Source: Methylococcaceae bacterium UBA4132 (lineage in GTDB: Bacteria; Pseudomonadota; Gammaproteobacteria; Methylococcales; Methylomonadaceae). From it: a stretch of DNA of 31,411 nt. Under the pieces are notes generated by a model that searched no databases, had not been told where the DNA came from, and saw nothing but the letters and a program-made list of their open reading frames with translations. The position numbers were made by a program, and so were the translations under genes. Positions within the stretch are counted from its first letter, which is position 1. Each line of letters begins with the position of its first letter. This document shows positions 23,690 through 31,411 of the stretch, one piece after another. The stretch is taken from contig DFWO01000179.1 in NCBI GenBank assembly GCA_002380945.1, positions 1 to 31,411 on the forward strand, given 5' to 3'.

Positions 23690-25248
23690 GCTGTTCCCGC
23701 TAAATAGTTGTCTATGTCTTCTTTGGAAAAACCGATTTTTTTCGCCACACGGTCAGCATGACTGACTCGCGAAATACCCGCGATGAGTTTATAAGTCGGT
23801 GTATCATTGGCAAATTCGACTTGTCTCGGTAAGCCAATGCCATCACGCGCAAATTTATCGACTAATTGATGATTATGGGTAATTAAAATGGTGCTATTGC
23901 CTTTGCGATAAAAACCGTTCAGTACATTAGAGGAGGCTTCCATTTTTTCTTCAAAGGTTGTGCCTTCGGAAAGTTCATCCAATACCACCAAGCTTTTCGC
24001 GGTGCTGGCTAAAAAAATGTCTTTGGTGCGTTTTAATTCCGTACCAAAACGCCCTTCCCCATCATTTAAATGGCTGACTTCAGAAACTTGGTAAAAAATT
24101 CGATCCGCTACCGTGAGCGTTGCAGCAGATGCGGGCACAAAACAGCCGATTTGTGCCAATAATTGAATTTGGGTAATGGTTTTACAAAACGCTGTTTTAC
24201 CGCCGCTATTTGGTCCAGTGATTAATACCAGCTTATCATCTTCCAATACAAAATCATTGCCAACATAGCTAGGGTTTTCTTTGCCTAACACGGGATTTTT
24301 AGCATCATGCAGGTTAATTTGGTGATGTTCGCCGTGTATTAATGTGGGTAGAACAACGTTATGCCCGAAGGCAACGGAAAATTTTATAAAAGACAATAAT
24401 TCATCTAACTGCCCTAATGCGTCTAGCGTTTCGGCGACTTCAGGCGATTGCTTAAATTCATTGCGTAACGGAATAATACAGCTATCACGGTCAAAACCAC
24501 CCACTATCGGAATATAAATTAGCAATAACGGTGTGACTAACAGAGTTTCATCGGGGATAGGCACAAACTCTGATACTAACCAAAACAATGCCACCATCAG
24601 AGCGATTAATAACGGTTTCAACAAGCGGGGTTTAAATATAACGGCGGGTAAAAACGAACCTTTACGCTCACGTTTACTTTGTATACTTTTTTCGGTGATA
24701 TACACCGACTCGCTCATTAATGAATAAGCACGGCTATTGGTAAAAGCGTTAATTTTGTCAAACAGTGCCAATAAATAAGGGCTTTTTGGTATGGGTGCAT
24801 TTTGCAGTTGCGCAACCAATTCCAACATGAAGCGAATGCCGCGTTTATATTGGCGATAACCGTAACCTTCAATTTCATGTTCATCTCTGGCTGTGCCGAA
24901 TGAACCGAGAAACTTGCCAAACAATAATAAATAAAAATTTTTTTCGTGGCTGGCGGCGGTTTTGACAATGTTATCGAGTGCTTCAATCAACGCGGGATTA
25001 TTGCGTAGCTCTTCGACCGCTTGCTGTTTAGCTTTAATATCGTCGATATTATGCAACGGCTGTGTTAATGAGCGAAACAACACAGCTTGCCCAATAGTGG
25101 TGCTGGCATGATTGACTGCATTAAAGACGTTATCCACTTCAATGGTGTCAAATGCACTTTGATCAATTACCCCCTGCCCTGTTGCTAAGGGGTGTGTGGA
25201 TTTAATATTGGGGCAATCTTGCCAACTGGTTAGGAGTGGTTCGGTCAT
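23686..25248 (-). CDS. Membrane-anchored MutS-family ATPase
   Basis: 520 residues. The C-terminal MutS domain V is clear: Walker A GPNSGGKT (345-352), FVPASAATLTVADRIFYQV (about 370-388), LNDGEGRFGTELKRT, Walker B SLVVLDELSEGTTFEEK (419-435) and ITHNHQL. The N-terminal mismatch-recognition and connector domains of MutS are missing; instead a lever-like helical region (about 40-200) is present. Two hydrophobic helices lie at about 209-229 and 235-250 (LLKPLLIALMVALFWLV; LLVTPLLLIYIPIVGG), which suggests membrane attachment. This is the MutS-related group of unknown role, not canonical mismatch repair. It overlaps purT by 4 bases and starts 38 bases downstream of hemH. Confidence 0.88.
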   Translation of the reverse strand: MTEPLLTSWQDCPNIKSTHPLATGQGVIDQSAFDTIEVDNVFNAVNHASTTIGQAVLFRSLTQPLHNIDDIKAKQQAVEELRNNPALIEALDNIVKTAASHEKNFYLLLFGKFLGSFGTARDEHEIEGYGYRQYKRGIRFMLELVAQLQNAPIPKSPYLLALFDKINAFTNSRAYSLMSESVYITEKSIQSKRERKGSFLPAVIFKPRLLKPLLIALMVALFWLVSEFVPIPDETLLVTPLLLIYIPIVGGFDRDSCIIPLRNEFKQSPEVAETLDALGQLDELLSFIKFSVAFGHNVVLPTLIHGEHHQINLHDAKNPVLGKENPSYVGNDFVLEDDKLVLITGPNSGGKTAFCKTITQIQLLAQIGCFVPASAATLTVADRIFYQVSEVSHLNDGEGRFGTELKRTKDIFLASTAKSLVVLDELSEGTTFEEKMEASSNVLNGFYRKGNSTILITHNHQLVDKFARDGIGLPRQVEFANDTPTYKLIAGISRVSHADRVAKKIGFSKEDIDNYLAGTA

Positions 25249-25286
25249 GACTCGCGCTACTGGTTATCAAAAAATCGTACCATTAA

Positions 25287-26249
25287 CTATAGTTCAAGCA
25301 CGTTGATAATGCTATCAACGTGTGCATCGCTGTCATTAAGAGCCGCAATATAACGATACTGTTCGCCGCCTGCTGCCATAAATATGTCCTTATTAGTGAT
25401 AGCAATTTCCTCTAAGGTTTCCAGACAATCTACGGCAAAGCCTGGACAAACCATGTCGATACTTTTAATGCCTTGCGCAGGTAATGCCATCAAGGTATCG
25501 ACACAATAGGGCTTTAACCATTGCGCCTTACCGAAACGTGATTGAAATACCAGCATCCATTCGCTGTCAGTCAATCCCAATTTTTCTGCAATTAACTTGG
25601 CGGTTTGTTGGCATTGATAAAAATACGGATCGCCCCATTTGGTTAACTGCTCAGGTAGCCCATGAAATGACATCATTAACAAATCATTTTTCGGTTGTTC
25701 CTGCCATGCTTGCTTAATAGAATCCGCAACGGCGGTAATATGGGCTTCGTTTTGATGATAATCACTGATAAAACGAAAACGTGGTAAATGTCGCCATGAA
25801 TTCAATTCTTTAACTAAGTCATCATAAATAGACGCTGTAGTGGTCGAAGAATATTGCGGATACAGCGGCAGCACGACAATATGATTAATACCCTGCGCTT
25901 TAAATTTTTGCAATTGCGTGGCGATTGATGGCTCACCGTAACGCATCGCATAATCGACAGTGATATTTTTTGCCGTCAACTGCTCGGCGACTTTTTCACT
26001 GAGTTGACGAGTGAAAAACGTCAGCGGTGAACCTTTTTCAGCGTGCCAAATAGTTTGATACGCGTGCGCGGATTTTTTGGGGCGAAACGGCAATACAAAA
26101 CCATTCAAAATTAACCACCAGATAGGGCGCGGAATATTCACCACGCGCTTATCCCATAGAAAATCTTTAAGAAATTTTCGCACTGCTTTAGTGGTAGGTG
26201 CAGTGGGTGAACCTAAGTTTGCTAGTAATACGCCTGTTTTTATGGTCAT
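25287..26249 (-). CDS. hemH: Ferrochelatase
   Basis: Inserts Fe2+ into protoporphyrin IX, the last step of protoheme synthesis. 320 residues, normal for gammaproteobacteria. Features: GVLLANLGSPTAPTTKAVRK at the start, RPKKSAHAYQTIWHAEKGSP, LPLYPQYSSTTTASIYDD, the active-site His in SFHGLPEQLTKWGDPYFYQC, FQSRFGKAQWLKPY and CPGFAVDCLETLEEI with the conserved acidic residues. No extra C-terminal Fe-S Cys cluster is seen. It supplies heme for the cytochrome and catalase-family proteins in this window. It is downstream of folE across a repeat-filled gap of 138 bases. Confidence 0.97.
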   Translation of the reverse strand: MTIKTGVLLANLGSPTAPTTKAVRKFLKDFLWDKRVVNIPRPIWWLILNGFVLPFRPKKSAHAYQTIWHAEKGSPLTFFTRQLSEKVAEQLTAKNITVDYAMRYGEPSIATQLQKFKAQGINHIVVLPLYPQYSSTTTASIYDDLVKELNSWRHLPRFRFISDYHQNEAHITAVADSIKQAWQEQPKNDLLMMSFHGLPEQLTKWGDPYFYQCQQTAKLIAEKLGLTDSEWMLVFQSRFGKAQWLKPYCVDTLMALPAQGIKSIDMVCPGFAVDCLETLEEIAITNKDIFMAAGGEQYRYIAALNDSDAHVDSIINVLEL

Positions 26250-26260
26250 GGTATCTCTTT

Positions 26261-26359
26261 AAGTAGGTTGGGTTAGGCGATAGCCGTAACCCAGCATTTT
26301 CTCGTCTCATCGTTCCAACGCTCCAGCGTTGGAATGCGTCAGTGGACGCTCCAGCGTCC
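26261..26359. repeat. Cluster of three short palindromic repeats between folE and hemH
   Basis: First, GTAGGTTGGGTTAGGC...GCCGTAACCCA (26263-26293) pairs TGGGTTA with TAACCCA, like the widespread GTAGGTTGGGTTA-type REP repeats. Second, TTCCAACGCT-cc-AGCGTTGGAA (26313-26334) is a perfect 10-bp stem. Third, GGACGCT-cc-AGCGTCC (26344-26359) is a 7-bp stem. The last two share the core CGCTCCAGCG, so they are one repeat family. They may also act as terminators. Confidence 0.8.
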
Positions 26360-26387
26360 TCTACATCCACCGCCAGAGCCATAAAAC

Positions 26388-26930
26388 CTACCGACTAATC
26401 AAATTCAAAAACTCAGTACGCGTACTAATATCCTTACGAAAAATCCCCTTCATAGCCGAAGTCGTCATCACCGAATTTTGTTTTTCCACACCGCGCATCA
26501 TCATACATAAATGCTTGGCTTCAATCACCACCGCAACGCCTCTTGCACCGACAGCGGTTTCAATCGCTTCAGCTATTTGGCTAGTTAATTGTTCTTGAAT
26601 TTGTAAGCGTCGGGCGTACATATCAACTACGCGGGCAATTTTGGATAAACCTAACACTTTGCCATTGGGTAAATAACCAACATGACATTTGCCGATAAAC
26701 GGTAGTAAATGATGTTCGCACAATGAATACAGCTCAATGTCTTTCACGATGACCATGTCTTCAGCATCGGAGGTAAAAATTGCCCCGTTTAATACCTCGT
26801 CCAGTGTTTTTTCGTAACCGTTATTCAGGAATTTAAAGGCTTTTGCAGCGCGTTTTGGGGTATCAACCAGCCCTTCACGGGTTAAGTCTTCACCGATGGC
26901 TGAGATAATTTTGGCAAAATGGGCTTCCAT
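26388..26930 (-). CDS. folE: GTP cyclohydrolase I
   Basis: Converts GTP to 7,8-dihydroneopterin triphosphate, the entry to folate (and, in some bacteria, queuosine or methanopterin-type cofactors). 180 residues. The family pattern is full: DTPKRAAKAFKFLNNGYE, IELYSLCEHHLLPFIGKCHV with zinc-binding Cys and catalytic His pair, GYLPNGKVLGLSKIARVVDM, RLQIQEQLTSQIAEAI and EAKHLCMMMRGVEKQNSVM with the second zinc Cys. It is a classic zinc-dependent type IA enzyme. The gene lies 43 bases downstream of dusA. Confidence 0.97.
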   Translation of the reverse strand: MEAHFAKIISAIGEDLTREGLVDTPKRAAKAFKFLNNGYEKTLDEVLNGAIFTSDAEDMVIVKDIELYSLCEHHLLPFIGKCHVGYLPNGKVLGLSKIARVVDMYARRLQIQEQLTSQIAEAIETAVGARGVAVVIEAKHLCMMMRGVEKQNSVMTTSAMKGIFRKDISTRTEFLNLISR

Positions 26931-26973
26931 GATTAGGGTCTCTCGTTAAAAAAAAAAGTGGTGCAGTATAGCA

Positions 26974-27957
26974 TCATTGCTGAGTGAATTTTAAAGCATC
27001 CAGAACGACTTGTTCAGTTGCACCCGCTCGCGTCGCATTTTCACTGAGATGCCGCCGCCATAATCTTGCGCCGTATTCGCCATGAAATAAGCCCAAAATA
27101 TGCCGTGTGATGCTGTTTAAGCGAACCTGCGGATTCAATAGTTGTTGCTGTATATAAGGGATCAGTTGTTCAACAACGTCTTGACGCGTAACAGGCGAAT
27201 AATTTGCACTATAAAGCCGCTGATCGACTTCGGCTAATAAATAGGGATTATGATAAATCTCGCGTCCTAGCATCACGCCATCCACCTGTTCCAGCATAGT
27301 TTCCGCTTGTTCCAAGGTCGTAATACCGCCGTTAATAATAATGTTCAGATGCGAAAACTGTTGTTTAAGCGTGTAAACCACATCGTAATGTAACGGCGGC
27401 ACATCACGGTTTTGTTTAGGCGATAAACCACTCAGCCACGCTTTACGCGCATGAACAATAAACGTCTCACAACCTGCCTTGGCGATGGTGTCGATAAAAT
27501 GCACTAACTCCTCGTAAGAATCGCGCTCATCAATACCAATTCTGGATTTAACCGTCACAGGAATTTTGACGGCTTGCTGCATTGCAACTACACATTCAGC
27601 CACTAATTCAGGTTCTGCCATCAAACATGCGCCAAAGCGTCGATTTTGTACACGGTCACTGGGGCAACCGACATTCAAATTTACTTCCGTATAACCGTAG
27701 TCTTCGACCATCTTGGCACATAACGCCAATTCACGCGCATTACTGCCGCCTAATTGAAATGCAACAGGATTTTCTACCGCCTCTTTGTGTAAAAATCGGT
27801 GCTGATCGCCATGAATTAACGCACCCGTCGTCACCATCTCGCTGTATAACAAGCTGTGCCGTGATAATAAACGATGGAAATAACGACAGCGGCTGTCTGT
27901 CCAGTCTAACATCGGTGCAACGCTAAATTTGTGTACGCGGTTTTCTTGCTGTTCCAT
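26974..27957 (-). CDS. dusA: tRNA-dihydrouridine(20/20a) synthase DusA
   Basis: An FMN-dependent reductase that makes dihydrouridine in the tRNA D-loop. 327 residues. Motifs: VAPMLDWTDSRCRYFHRLLS, VAFQLGGSNARELA, VNLNVGCPSDRVQNRRFGAC with the catalytic Cys (FGACLM), VTVKSRIGIDERDSYEEL, FIVHARKAWLSGLSPKQNRD and MLGREIYHNPYLL. The RxFGACLM form and the HARKAWLxGLSPKxNR block separate DusA from DusB/DusC. The ATG overlaps the stop of the upstream batB/C gene by one base (TAATG), so the two are coupled. Confidence 0.97.
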   Translation of the reverse strand: MEQQENRVHKFSVAPMLDWTDSRCRYFHRLLSRHSLLYSEMVTTGALIHGDQHRFLHKEAVENPVAFQLGGSNARELALCAKMVEDYGYTEVNLNVGCPSDRVQNRRFGACLMAEPELVAECVVAMQQAVKIPVTVKSRIGIDERDSYEELVHFIDTIAKAGCETFIVHARKAWLSGLSPKQNRDVPPLHYDVVYTLKQQFSHLNIIINGGITTLEQAETMLEQVDGVMLGREIYHNPYLLAEVDQRLYSANYSPVTRQDVVEQLIPYIQQQLLNPQVRLNSITRHILGLFHGEYGARLWRRHLSENATRAGATEQVVLDALKFTQQ

Positions 27958-29783
27958 TACTGCTCACGACCATACTGATATTTAAATTTACGTTTTAACA
28001 AGCCCGCAGGATCATCTGGAATGCGGTTAAGCCATTGTTCATTGGCTTGTTGTTTTTCATTATTCGATTTCGTGTCAGTTGGCTGAGCCGCTTGAGGCGT
28101 TGGTTTTTTGGCTTCGTCTTTTTTCTGCTCTGCTGATGTTTGTTCTTCTTGAGGCTTGGGTTGTTCTTTTGCTTTTGCCTCCTCTTGTTGCGCTAAATCG
28201 TCTTGCCCTTTTTCCTGCTTTTGCTGTTGTTGCTCTTCGGGCTGAGAGCTTTGTTCTTCTTTGGCTTGCTGTTCTTGTTGCTCAGAATTTTGGTTTTGCT
28301 GTTGATTTTGCTGGCCTTTATTTTCAGACGCTTGTTGTTTATCCGATTTTTGTTGGTCGGCATTTTGTTCTTGTTTATTGTCTTTGTTGTCTTGCTGCTT
28401 ATCCTGTTGTTGCTGTTGTTTTTCCAGCTCTTTTTCTACGAGGTCTTTGTTAAATTTAGCGTCCTCATTATTAGGGTCGAGTTTCAATGCTTGTTGGTAT
28501 GCGGCTACGGCTTCTTTTAACTGTCCAGATTGCGCCAGTGCGTTGCCTTGATTATAAAAATTATCCGCTGTCTGCGTGGCTTCGCTTTGGTAGGTTTTTA
28601 AGGCTTTGTCATACTCACCTGCTTTGTAATGTGCGGCGGCTTGCCAATCAGGATTGGTAAATTTCTCAGCAGCTTTAGCATAGTCTTGTTGCTGATAGGC
28701 TTTCAGTGCTTGTTGATCTGGGCGTTGCCATAAATCTTGCCAGTCGAAGGCGTAGCTGTTTTTAGGTAAGGGTAATAACAGCACTAACGCCACGACTAAT
28801 AAACCTTTTCTAAAAAATAACGCGGCTAATGGCAACACCAGTAATAACAACCACGCGCCTTTATCATCCCATTGTTCCAGCATTAAGTTGTTATCTTCTT
28901 TGCCTTGCTGTTGAACAGGTTTATCAAACGCACTTAACAGCGATTGTATATCGTGGTCGTCAGCGGTGAGCGTTTGATAAATCCCGTGTCCTGCTTGTGC
29001 TAAAGTAGATAAATCAGCGACGTTTAATTTAGTAACCACAATAGAACCTTGCTCGTCTTTTAGAAAACCGCCTTCGGGCAGTGCGATAGGTGCGCCTTCT
29101 TCTGTTCCTACACCTAACACCGATAATTGAAAATCACCTAATTTTTTTGCTTCAGGTAAGGCTTCATCTAAATTAATGGCATCGGTAATGAGTAATATTT
29201 GCCCACTTTGTAAGCCTGATTGTTTAAACAAGACAACGGCTTTTTCCAGCACTGATGCAGTATTATTGCCTTGAGTAGGCATAATGTCAGTGGTTAAAGC
29301 GGTTAGTTGGCTGTCTATGGTGTTAGTGTCATTGGTGAGCGGTGTCACTGTAAACGCTGCACCTGAATACACCAGTAAAGCGGTTTGACCGTCTTTACGT
29401 TGTTTTAAAATATCAGCGATTTTATAGCGTGCGATAGTTAAGCGACTGGGTTTAATGTCCGCCGCATCCATCGAAGGCGATAAATTTAACGCAATAACTA
29501 ATGCCGCTTCATTTCTAAAGGCAGGTGAAGGCATACGTTGCCACGTTGGCCCTGCTAACGCCACAATAACCAGCAAGGTAGCAATCACGCCTGTTATTAA
29601 CCATGCTCGACTGTGATTAGCGGCTTTTTCTTGTAATAAAAAAAGCAGTAGTTCCGCATCACAACACGCCGCCCAGTTGCCACGACTGAGTTTATTGCGC
29701 CACAGCAAAAAGGTGATAACAAGCGTAGGCAATATCGCTAACAGCCAATACGGTCTAATAAAATGAAATTCTGTTAAATCCAT
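27957..29783 (-). CDS. BatB/BatC fusion: VWA and TPR membrane protein with Gln-rich tail
   Basis: 608 residues from the ATG giving MDLTEFHFIRPYWLL, 3 bases after GAGGTG and overlapping the batA end by 10 bases. Two helices (about 12-30, 60-80) precede a VWA domain (about 92-270); a third membrane segment (WLLLLVLPLAALFFRKGLLV) follows, and TPRs (about 350-450: AGEYDKALKTYQSEA, QGNALAQSGQLKEAVAAYQQ, ALKLDPNNEDAKFNK) join it, as in BatB plus BatC. The tail is extremely Gln/Lys/Glu-rich. The MIDAS motif is NLSPS (Asn100) where DxSxS is expected, and TDA replaces TDG, so metal binding may be lost. Bat proteins form envelope complexes linked to stress tolerance. It is coupled to dusA downstream. 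Confidence 0.9.
   Translation of the reverse strand: MDLTEFHFIRPYWLLAILPTLVITFLLWRNKLSRGNWAACCDAELLLFLLQEKAANHSRAWLITGVIATLLVIVALAGPTWQRMPSPAFRNEAALVIALNLSPSMDAADIKPSRLTIARYKIADILKQRKDGQTALLVYSGAAFTVTPLTNDTNTIDSQLTALTTDIMPTQGNNTASVLEKAVVLFKQSGLQSGQILLITDAINLDEALPEAKKLGDFQLSVLGVGTEEGAPIALPEGGFLKDEQGSIVVTKLNVADLSTLAQAGHGIYQTLTADDHDIQSLLSAFDKPVQQQGKEDNNLMLEQWDDKGAWLLLLVLPLAALFFRKGLLVVALVLLLPLPKNSYAFDWQDLWQRPDQQALKAYQQQDYAKAAEKFTNPDWQAAAHYKAGEYDKALKTYQSEATQTADNFYNQGNALAQSGQLKEAVAAYQQALKLDPNNEDAKFNKDLVEKELEKQQQQQDKQQDNKDNKQEQNADQQKSDKQQASENKGQQNQQQNQNSEQQEQQAKEEQSSQPEEQQQQKQEKGQDDLAQQEEAKAKEQPKPQEEQTSAEQKKDEAKKPTPQAAQPTDTKSNNEKQQANEQWLNRIPDDPAGLLKRKFKYQYGREQ
28030..28430 (-). repeat. Low-complexity Gln/Lys/Glu coding tract in batB/C
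   Basis: About 130 codons dominated by CAA/CAG, AAA/AAG and GAA/GAG encode the hydrophilic C-terminal tail, ending with NRIPDDPAGLLKRKFKYQY, which is conserved-looking. Codon runs (QQQQ, EEQQQQ) could make it prone to length change. The antisense strand gives leucine-rich spurious ORFs. Confidence 0.85.
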
Positions 29784-30760
29784 GACCACCTCAGTTTTGC
29801 GCCACACAAAAACGCTATTAAGCCCAAAGCTAACGCTATAGGGTACATATACAATTCAGTGCGTGGTCGAAAATATTGCTTATCTTTTTCAATGGGTTCT
29901 AGTTCATCGAGGCGCATATAAATATTATTCAGTTCATCGGTATTTTTGGCGCGGTAATAATAACCGCCCGTACTTTCGGCAATTTTTATCAGGGTTTTTT
30001 CATCCAAATCCAGTGATGGATTCACCTTGCGGCTACCAAACAGACTAGGCACAATCATTTCATCAGCACCCACACCGATGGTATAAATTTTTAAACCATT
30101 TGCCGCCGCTAATTCTGCGGCTTTTAACGGGCTGATTTCGCCTGCGGTATTCGCACCATCGGTGAGCAAAATTAATACATGGCTGTTAGCGGGTTGATTT
30201 TTAAGTCGCTTAACCGCTAAGCCTATGGCATCACCAATCGCAGTATTATCGCCAGCCAGACCAATCGCTGCTTCATCCAAGAGTGTCTGCACGGTTTTAC
30301 GGTCGAATGTGAGCGGCGTTTGTAGATAGGCTTGCGTACCAAATAAAATCAAGCCGAGTCTATCGCCCACTCGACGATTAATAAAATCGCTGGCAATCGC
30401 TTTAATGGCAGTTAATCTATCAACGGGTTGTTTATTAAGCATAAAATCTTGCGCTTCCATACTGCGCGATAAATCCACCGCCATCATTAAATCCCGACCG
30501 CTAATCGCTTGTTCAATCGGTTCGCCTAACCATTGTGGTCTGGCACAAGCCAGCACTAACAACAGCCATGCAACCACTGCTAACCATAACGACCATGAAT
30601 CTGTTTTTAGCACACGCGGTGTTGCTAACTCAGCCATGTCTTCCAAAAATGGCACTTTTAATGCCGCTTGTTCAACAGGTTGATGCGCGGGTAATAACCA
30701 ACGTATTAATAAGGGTAACGGTAAGGCGATGAACGCCCAAAGCCATGCAAAATGAATCAT
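29774..30760 (-). CDS. batA: BatA-like VWA membrane protein
   Basis: 328 residues. N-terminal helices at about 4-22 and 56-74, an aerotolerance-type N-terminal region (LRARPQWLGEP-like: LACARPQWLGEPIEQAISGR), a VWA domain from about 88 to 280 and a C-terminal helix (MYPIALALGLIAFLCGAKL). The MIDAS is intact: DLSRS (Asp96, Ser98, Ser100), a Thr in QTPLTFD and TDG in ILLTDGANTAG. A domain of this kind binds ligands through a bridging divalent metal. It begins 4 bases inside the end of the DUF4381 gene and overlaps batB/C, so the three form one operon. MoxR and DUF58 genes that often precede them are not in the window. Confidence 0.92.
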   Translation of the reverse strand: MIHFAWLWAFIALPLPLLIRWLLPAHQPVEQAALKVPFLEDMAELATPRVLKTDSWSLWLAVVAWLLLVLACARPQWLGEPIEQAISGRDLMMAVDLSRSMEAQDFMLNKQPVDRLTAIKAIASDFINRRVGDRLGLILFGTQAYLQTPLTFDRKTVQTLLDEAAIGLAGDNTAIGDAIGLAVKRLKNQPANSHVLILLTDGANTAGEISPLKAAELAAANGLKIYTIGVGADEMIVPSLFGSRKVNPSLDLDEKTLIKIAESTGGYYYRAKNTDELNNIYMRLDELEPIEKDKQYFRPRTELYMYPIALALGLIAFLCGAKLRWSWI

Positions 30761-31227
30761 GATAGTTTTTGCGCTTTCAGCCAGTCTTCACACAGGCTAA
30801 TGAGTTGAGAAATTTCCAGTTCCGAAGGAGCGGAGGGTCGATAAGGTGCAGAAGCTAAACACTGCCCTGCCCCTTTAGTAAATGGTGTATCTTTTAACGA
30901 GCTATCGAGAAAGGCTAACCACGCCTGCCCTGTTAAACCTGCTGTTTGTGCGCGGGGCGCGACACTGATAGCCACGCGTCGTAGTAATGCGGACAATTCA
31001 GCGAGTTTTTGCGTGTTATCCATCATAGGGCTATTTTTAATGGCTACCAGTAAGATTCTCGCGCTTTTAAGGGCAGTTTTGCGTGTAAGACGACGATAAC
31101 CCCAATATAACAATACGATAAGCAAAGGCATTAGCACGATAACTAGCCACCAACCAATAGCAGGAGGAAACCAGTCGATAGTATCGGGTAAATGTAAATC
31201 TTTAAGTGGGAGTTGGGTGGGTGGCAT
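30757..31227 (-). CDS. DUF4381 domain-containing protein
   Basis: 156 residues with one membrane helix (WWLVIVLMPLLIVLLYWGYR, about 26-45) after a short N-terminal LPLKDLHLPDTIDWFPPAIG, which is the family signature. The cytoplasmic part is helical (KLAELSALLRRVAISVAPR, GLTGQAWLAFLDSSL) and ends in LISLCEDWLKAQ. DUF4381 proteins are found with MoxR, DUF58 and VWA genes, as here, and are probably part of the same complex. The stop overlaps the batA start (ATGA at 30757-30760). It is the first gene of the leftward operon visible here. Confidence 0.88.
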   Translation of the reverse strand: MPPTQLPLKDLHLPDTIDWFPPAIGWWLVIVLMPLLIVLLYWGYRRLTRKTALKSARILLVAIKNSPMMDNTQKLAELSALLRRVAISVAPRAQTAGLTGQAWLAFLDSSLKDTPFTKGAGQCLASAPYRPSAPSELEISQLISLCEDWLKAQKLS

Positions 31228-31343
31228 AATTGATTTTCAATGGGTTTTTGATAGTAGGTCAAAGAGGCATAACACTGGATCATTGCTAGCGATTAATGTG
31301 TTAAGTACTTTTTACATTTTGTACGATAGCTTCATTATCGGGG

Positions 31344-31370
31344 ATTATATAGCGATTCTCAAATTTGACA
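31344..31370 (-). promoter_or_regulatory. Possible promoter of the DUF4381-batA operon
   Basis: On the minus strand TGTCAA (31370-31365) and a perfect TATAAT (31349-31344) are separated by 15 bases, one or two short of ideal. The -10 lies about 117 bases before the DUF4381 start. Confidence 0.35.
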
Positions 31371-31393
31371 CATTAGGTTTATAACACTATAGA
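31365..31393 (+). promoter_or_regulatory. Sigma70-like promoter pointing out of the window
   Basis: TTGACA (31365-31370), 17 bases, then TATAGA (31388-31393): near-consensus elements with ideal spacing. It would drive a rightward gene beyond the window edge, divergent from DUF4381, and its -35 box overlaps the complement of the candidate leftward promoter. Confidence 0.6.
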
Positions 31394-31411
31394 AGTTACG
31401 CATTGACAGAG

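Noticed and set aside
28079..28520. Long plus-strand leucine-rich ORFs opposite batB/C
   Set aside because: They are the antisense of CAA/CAG and GAA/GAG codons in the Gln-rich tail; no start context or homology.
1..31411. tRNA, rRNA or CRISPR array
   Set aside because: No cloverleaf-like GTTC-AA-C T-arm with matching acceptor stem, no rRNA signature and no regularly spaced direct repeats were seen on either strand by eye.

Overview
This window looks like chromosomal DNA of a gammaproteobacterium with moderate-to-low GC. Evidence includes a CcmF cytochrome c maturation protein, a prfB-lysS neighbourhood whose RF2 gene keeps the classic +1 frameshift site, PurT, DusA, a BatA/BatB operon, HopJ and PilZ proteins, and intergenic palindromes of the kind common in methanotrophs and sulfur bacteria (Methylococcales or Thiotrichales). 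No pathway-defining gene such as methane oxidation is present, so the order is a guess.

Layout. 1-4986: ccmF (+) converges on a leftward pair made of a tandem PilZ protein and a DUF2490 outer-membrane protein. A bestrophin-like four-helix membrane protein (+) follows and overlaps the 3' end of a HopJ-family gene (-). 4987-8312: a TIGR01777/YfcH SDR protein (+), then about 700 bases of degenerate DNA holding a 172-bp MITE-like element with 18-bp inverted termini, a startless minus-strand gene fragment and the frameshifted C-terminal remnant of a SPINDLY/OGT-type glycosyltransferase. rpiA and an overlapping yheT-type hydrolase come next. 8313-12851: an accessory-looking rightward run of a catalase-family heme protein, a RoxA-like di-heme cytochrome c lipoprotein and a class 3 lipase, which together suggest lipid or isoprenoid oxidation. 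12954-16150: a broken GuaD-like deaminase, a gamma-glutamylcyclotransferase-like protein, metA, a P-loop ATPase and a small acidic DUF6763-like protein, all leftward. 16150-20456: lysS and prfB, normally neighbours, are separated here by a two-gene AT-rich cassette: a Panacea-like/DUF488 fusion and a 282-aa unknown protein, joined by an ATGA overlap. 20457-31227: a TPR membrane-anchored protein (+), then a long leftward series of DUF4381, batA, batB/C fusion, dusA, folE, hemH, a membrane-anchored MutS-like ATPase, purT and a DUF4124/SLT lytic transglycosylase. The right edge holds a good sigma70-like promoter pointing out of the window.

Functional groups. Housekeeping: ccmF and hemH (heme and cytochrome supply, needed by the two heme proteins), prfB, lysS and dusA (translation), purT, folE, metA and rpiA (central metabolism). 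Envelope: BatA/B, SLT, DUF2490. The best candidates for undescribed biology are the DUF488 cassette inside prfB-lysS and the catalase/di-heme cytochrome/lipase trio. Everything here was read by eye from the sequence; no database search was possible.
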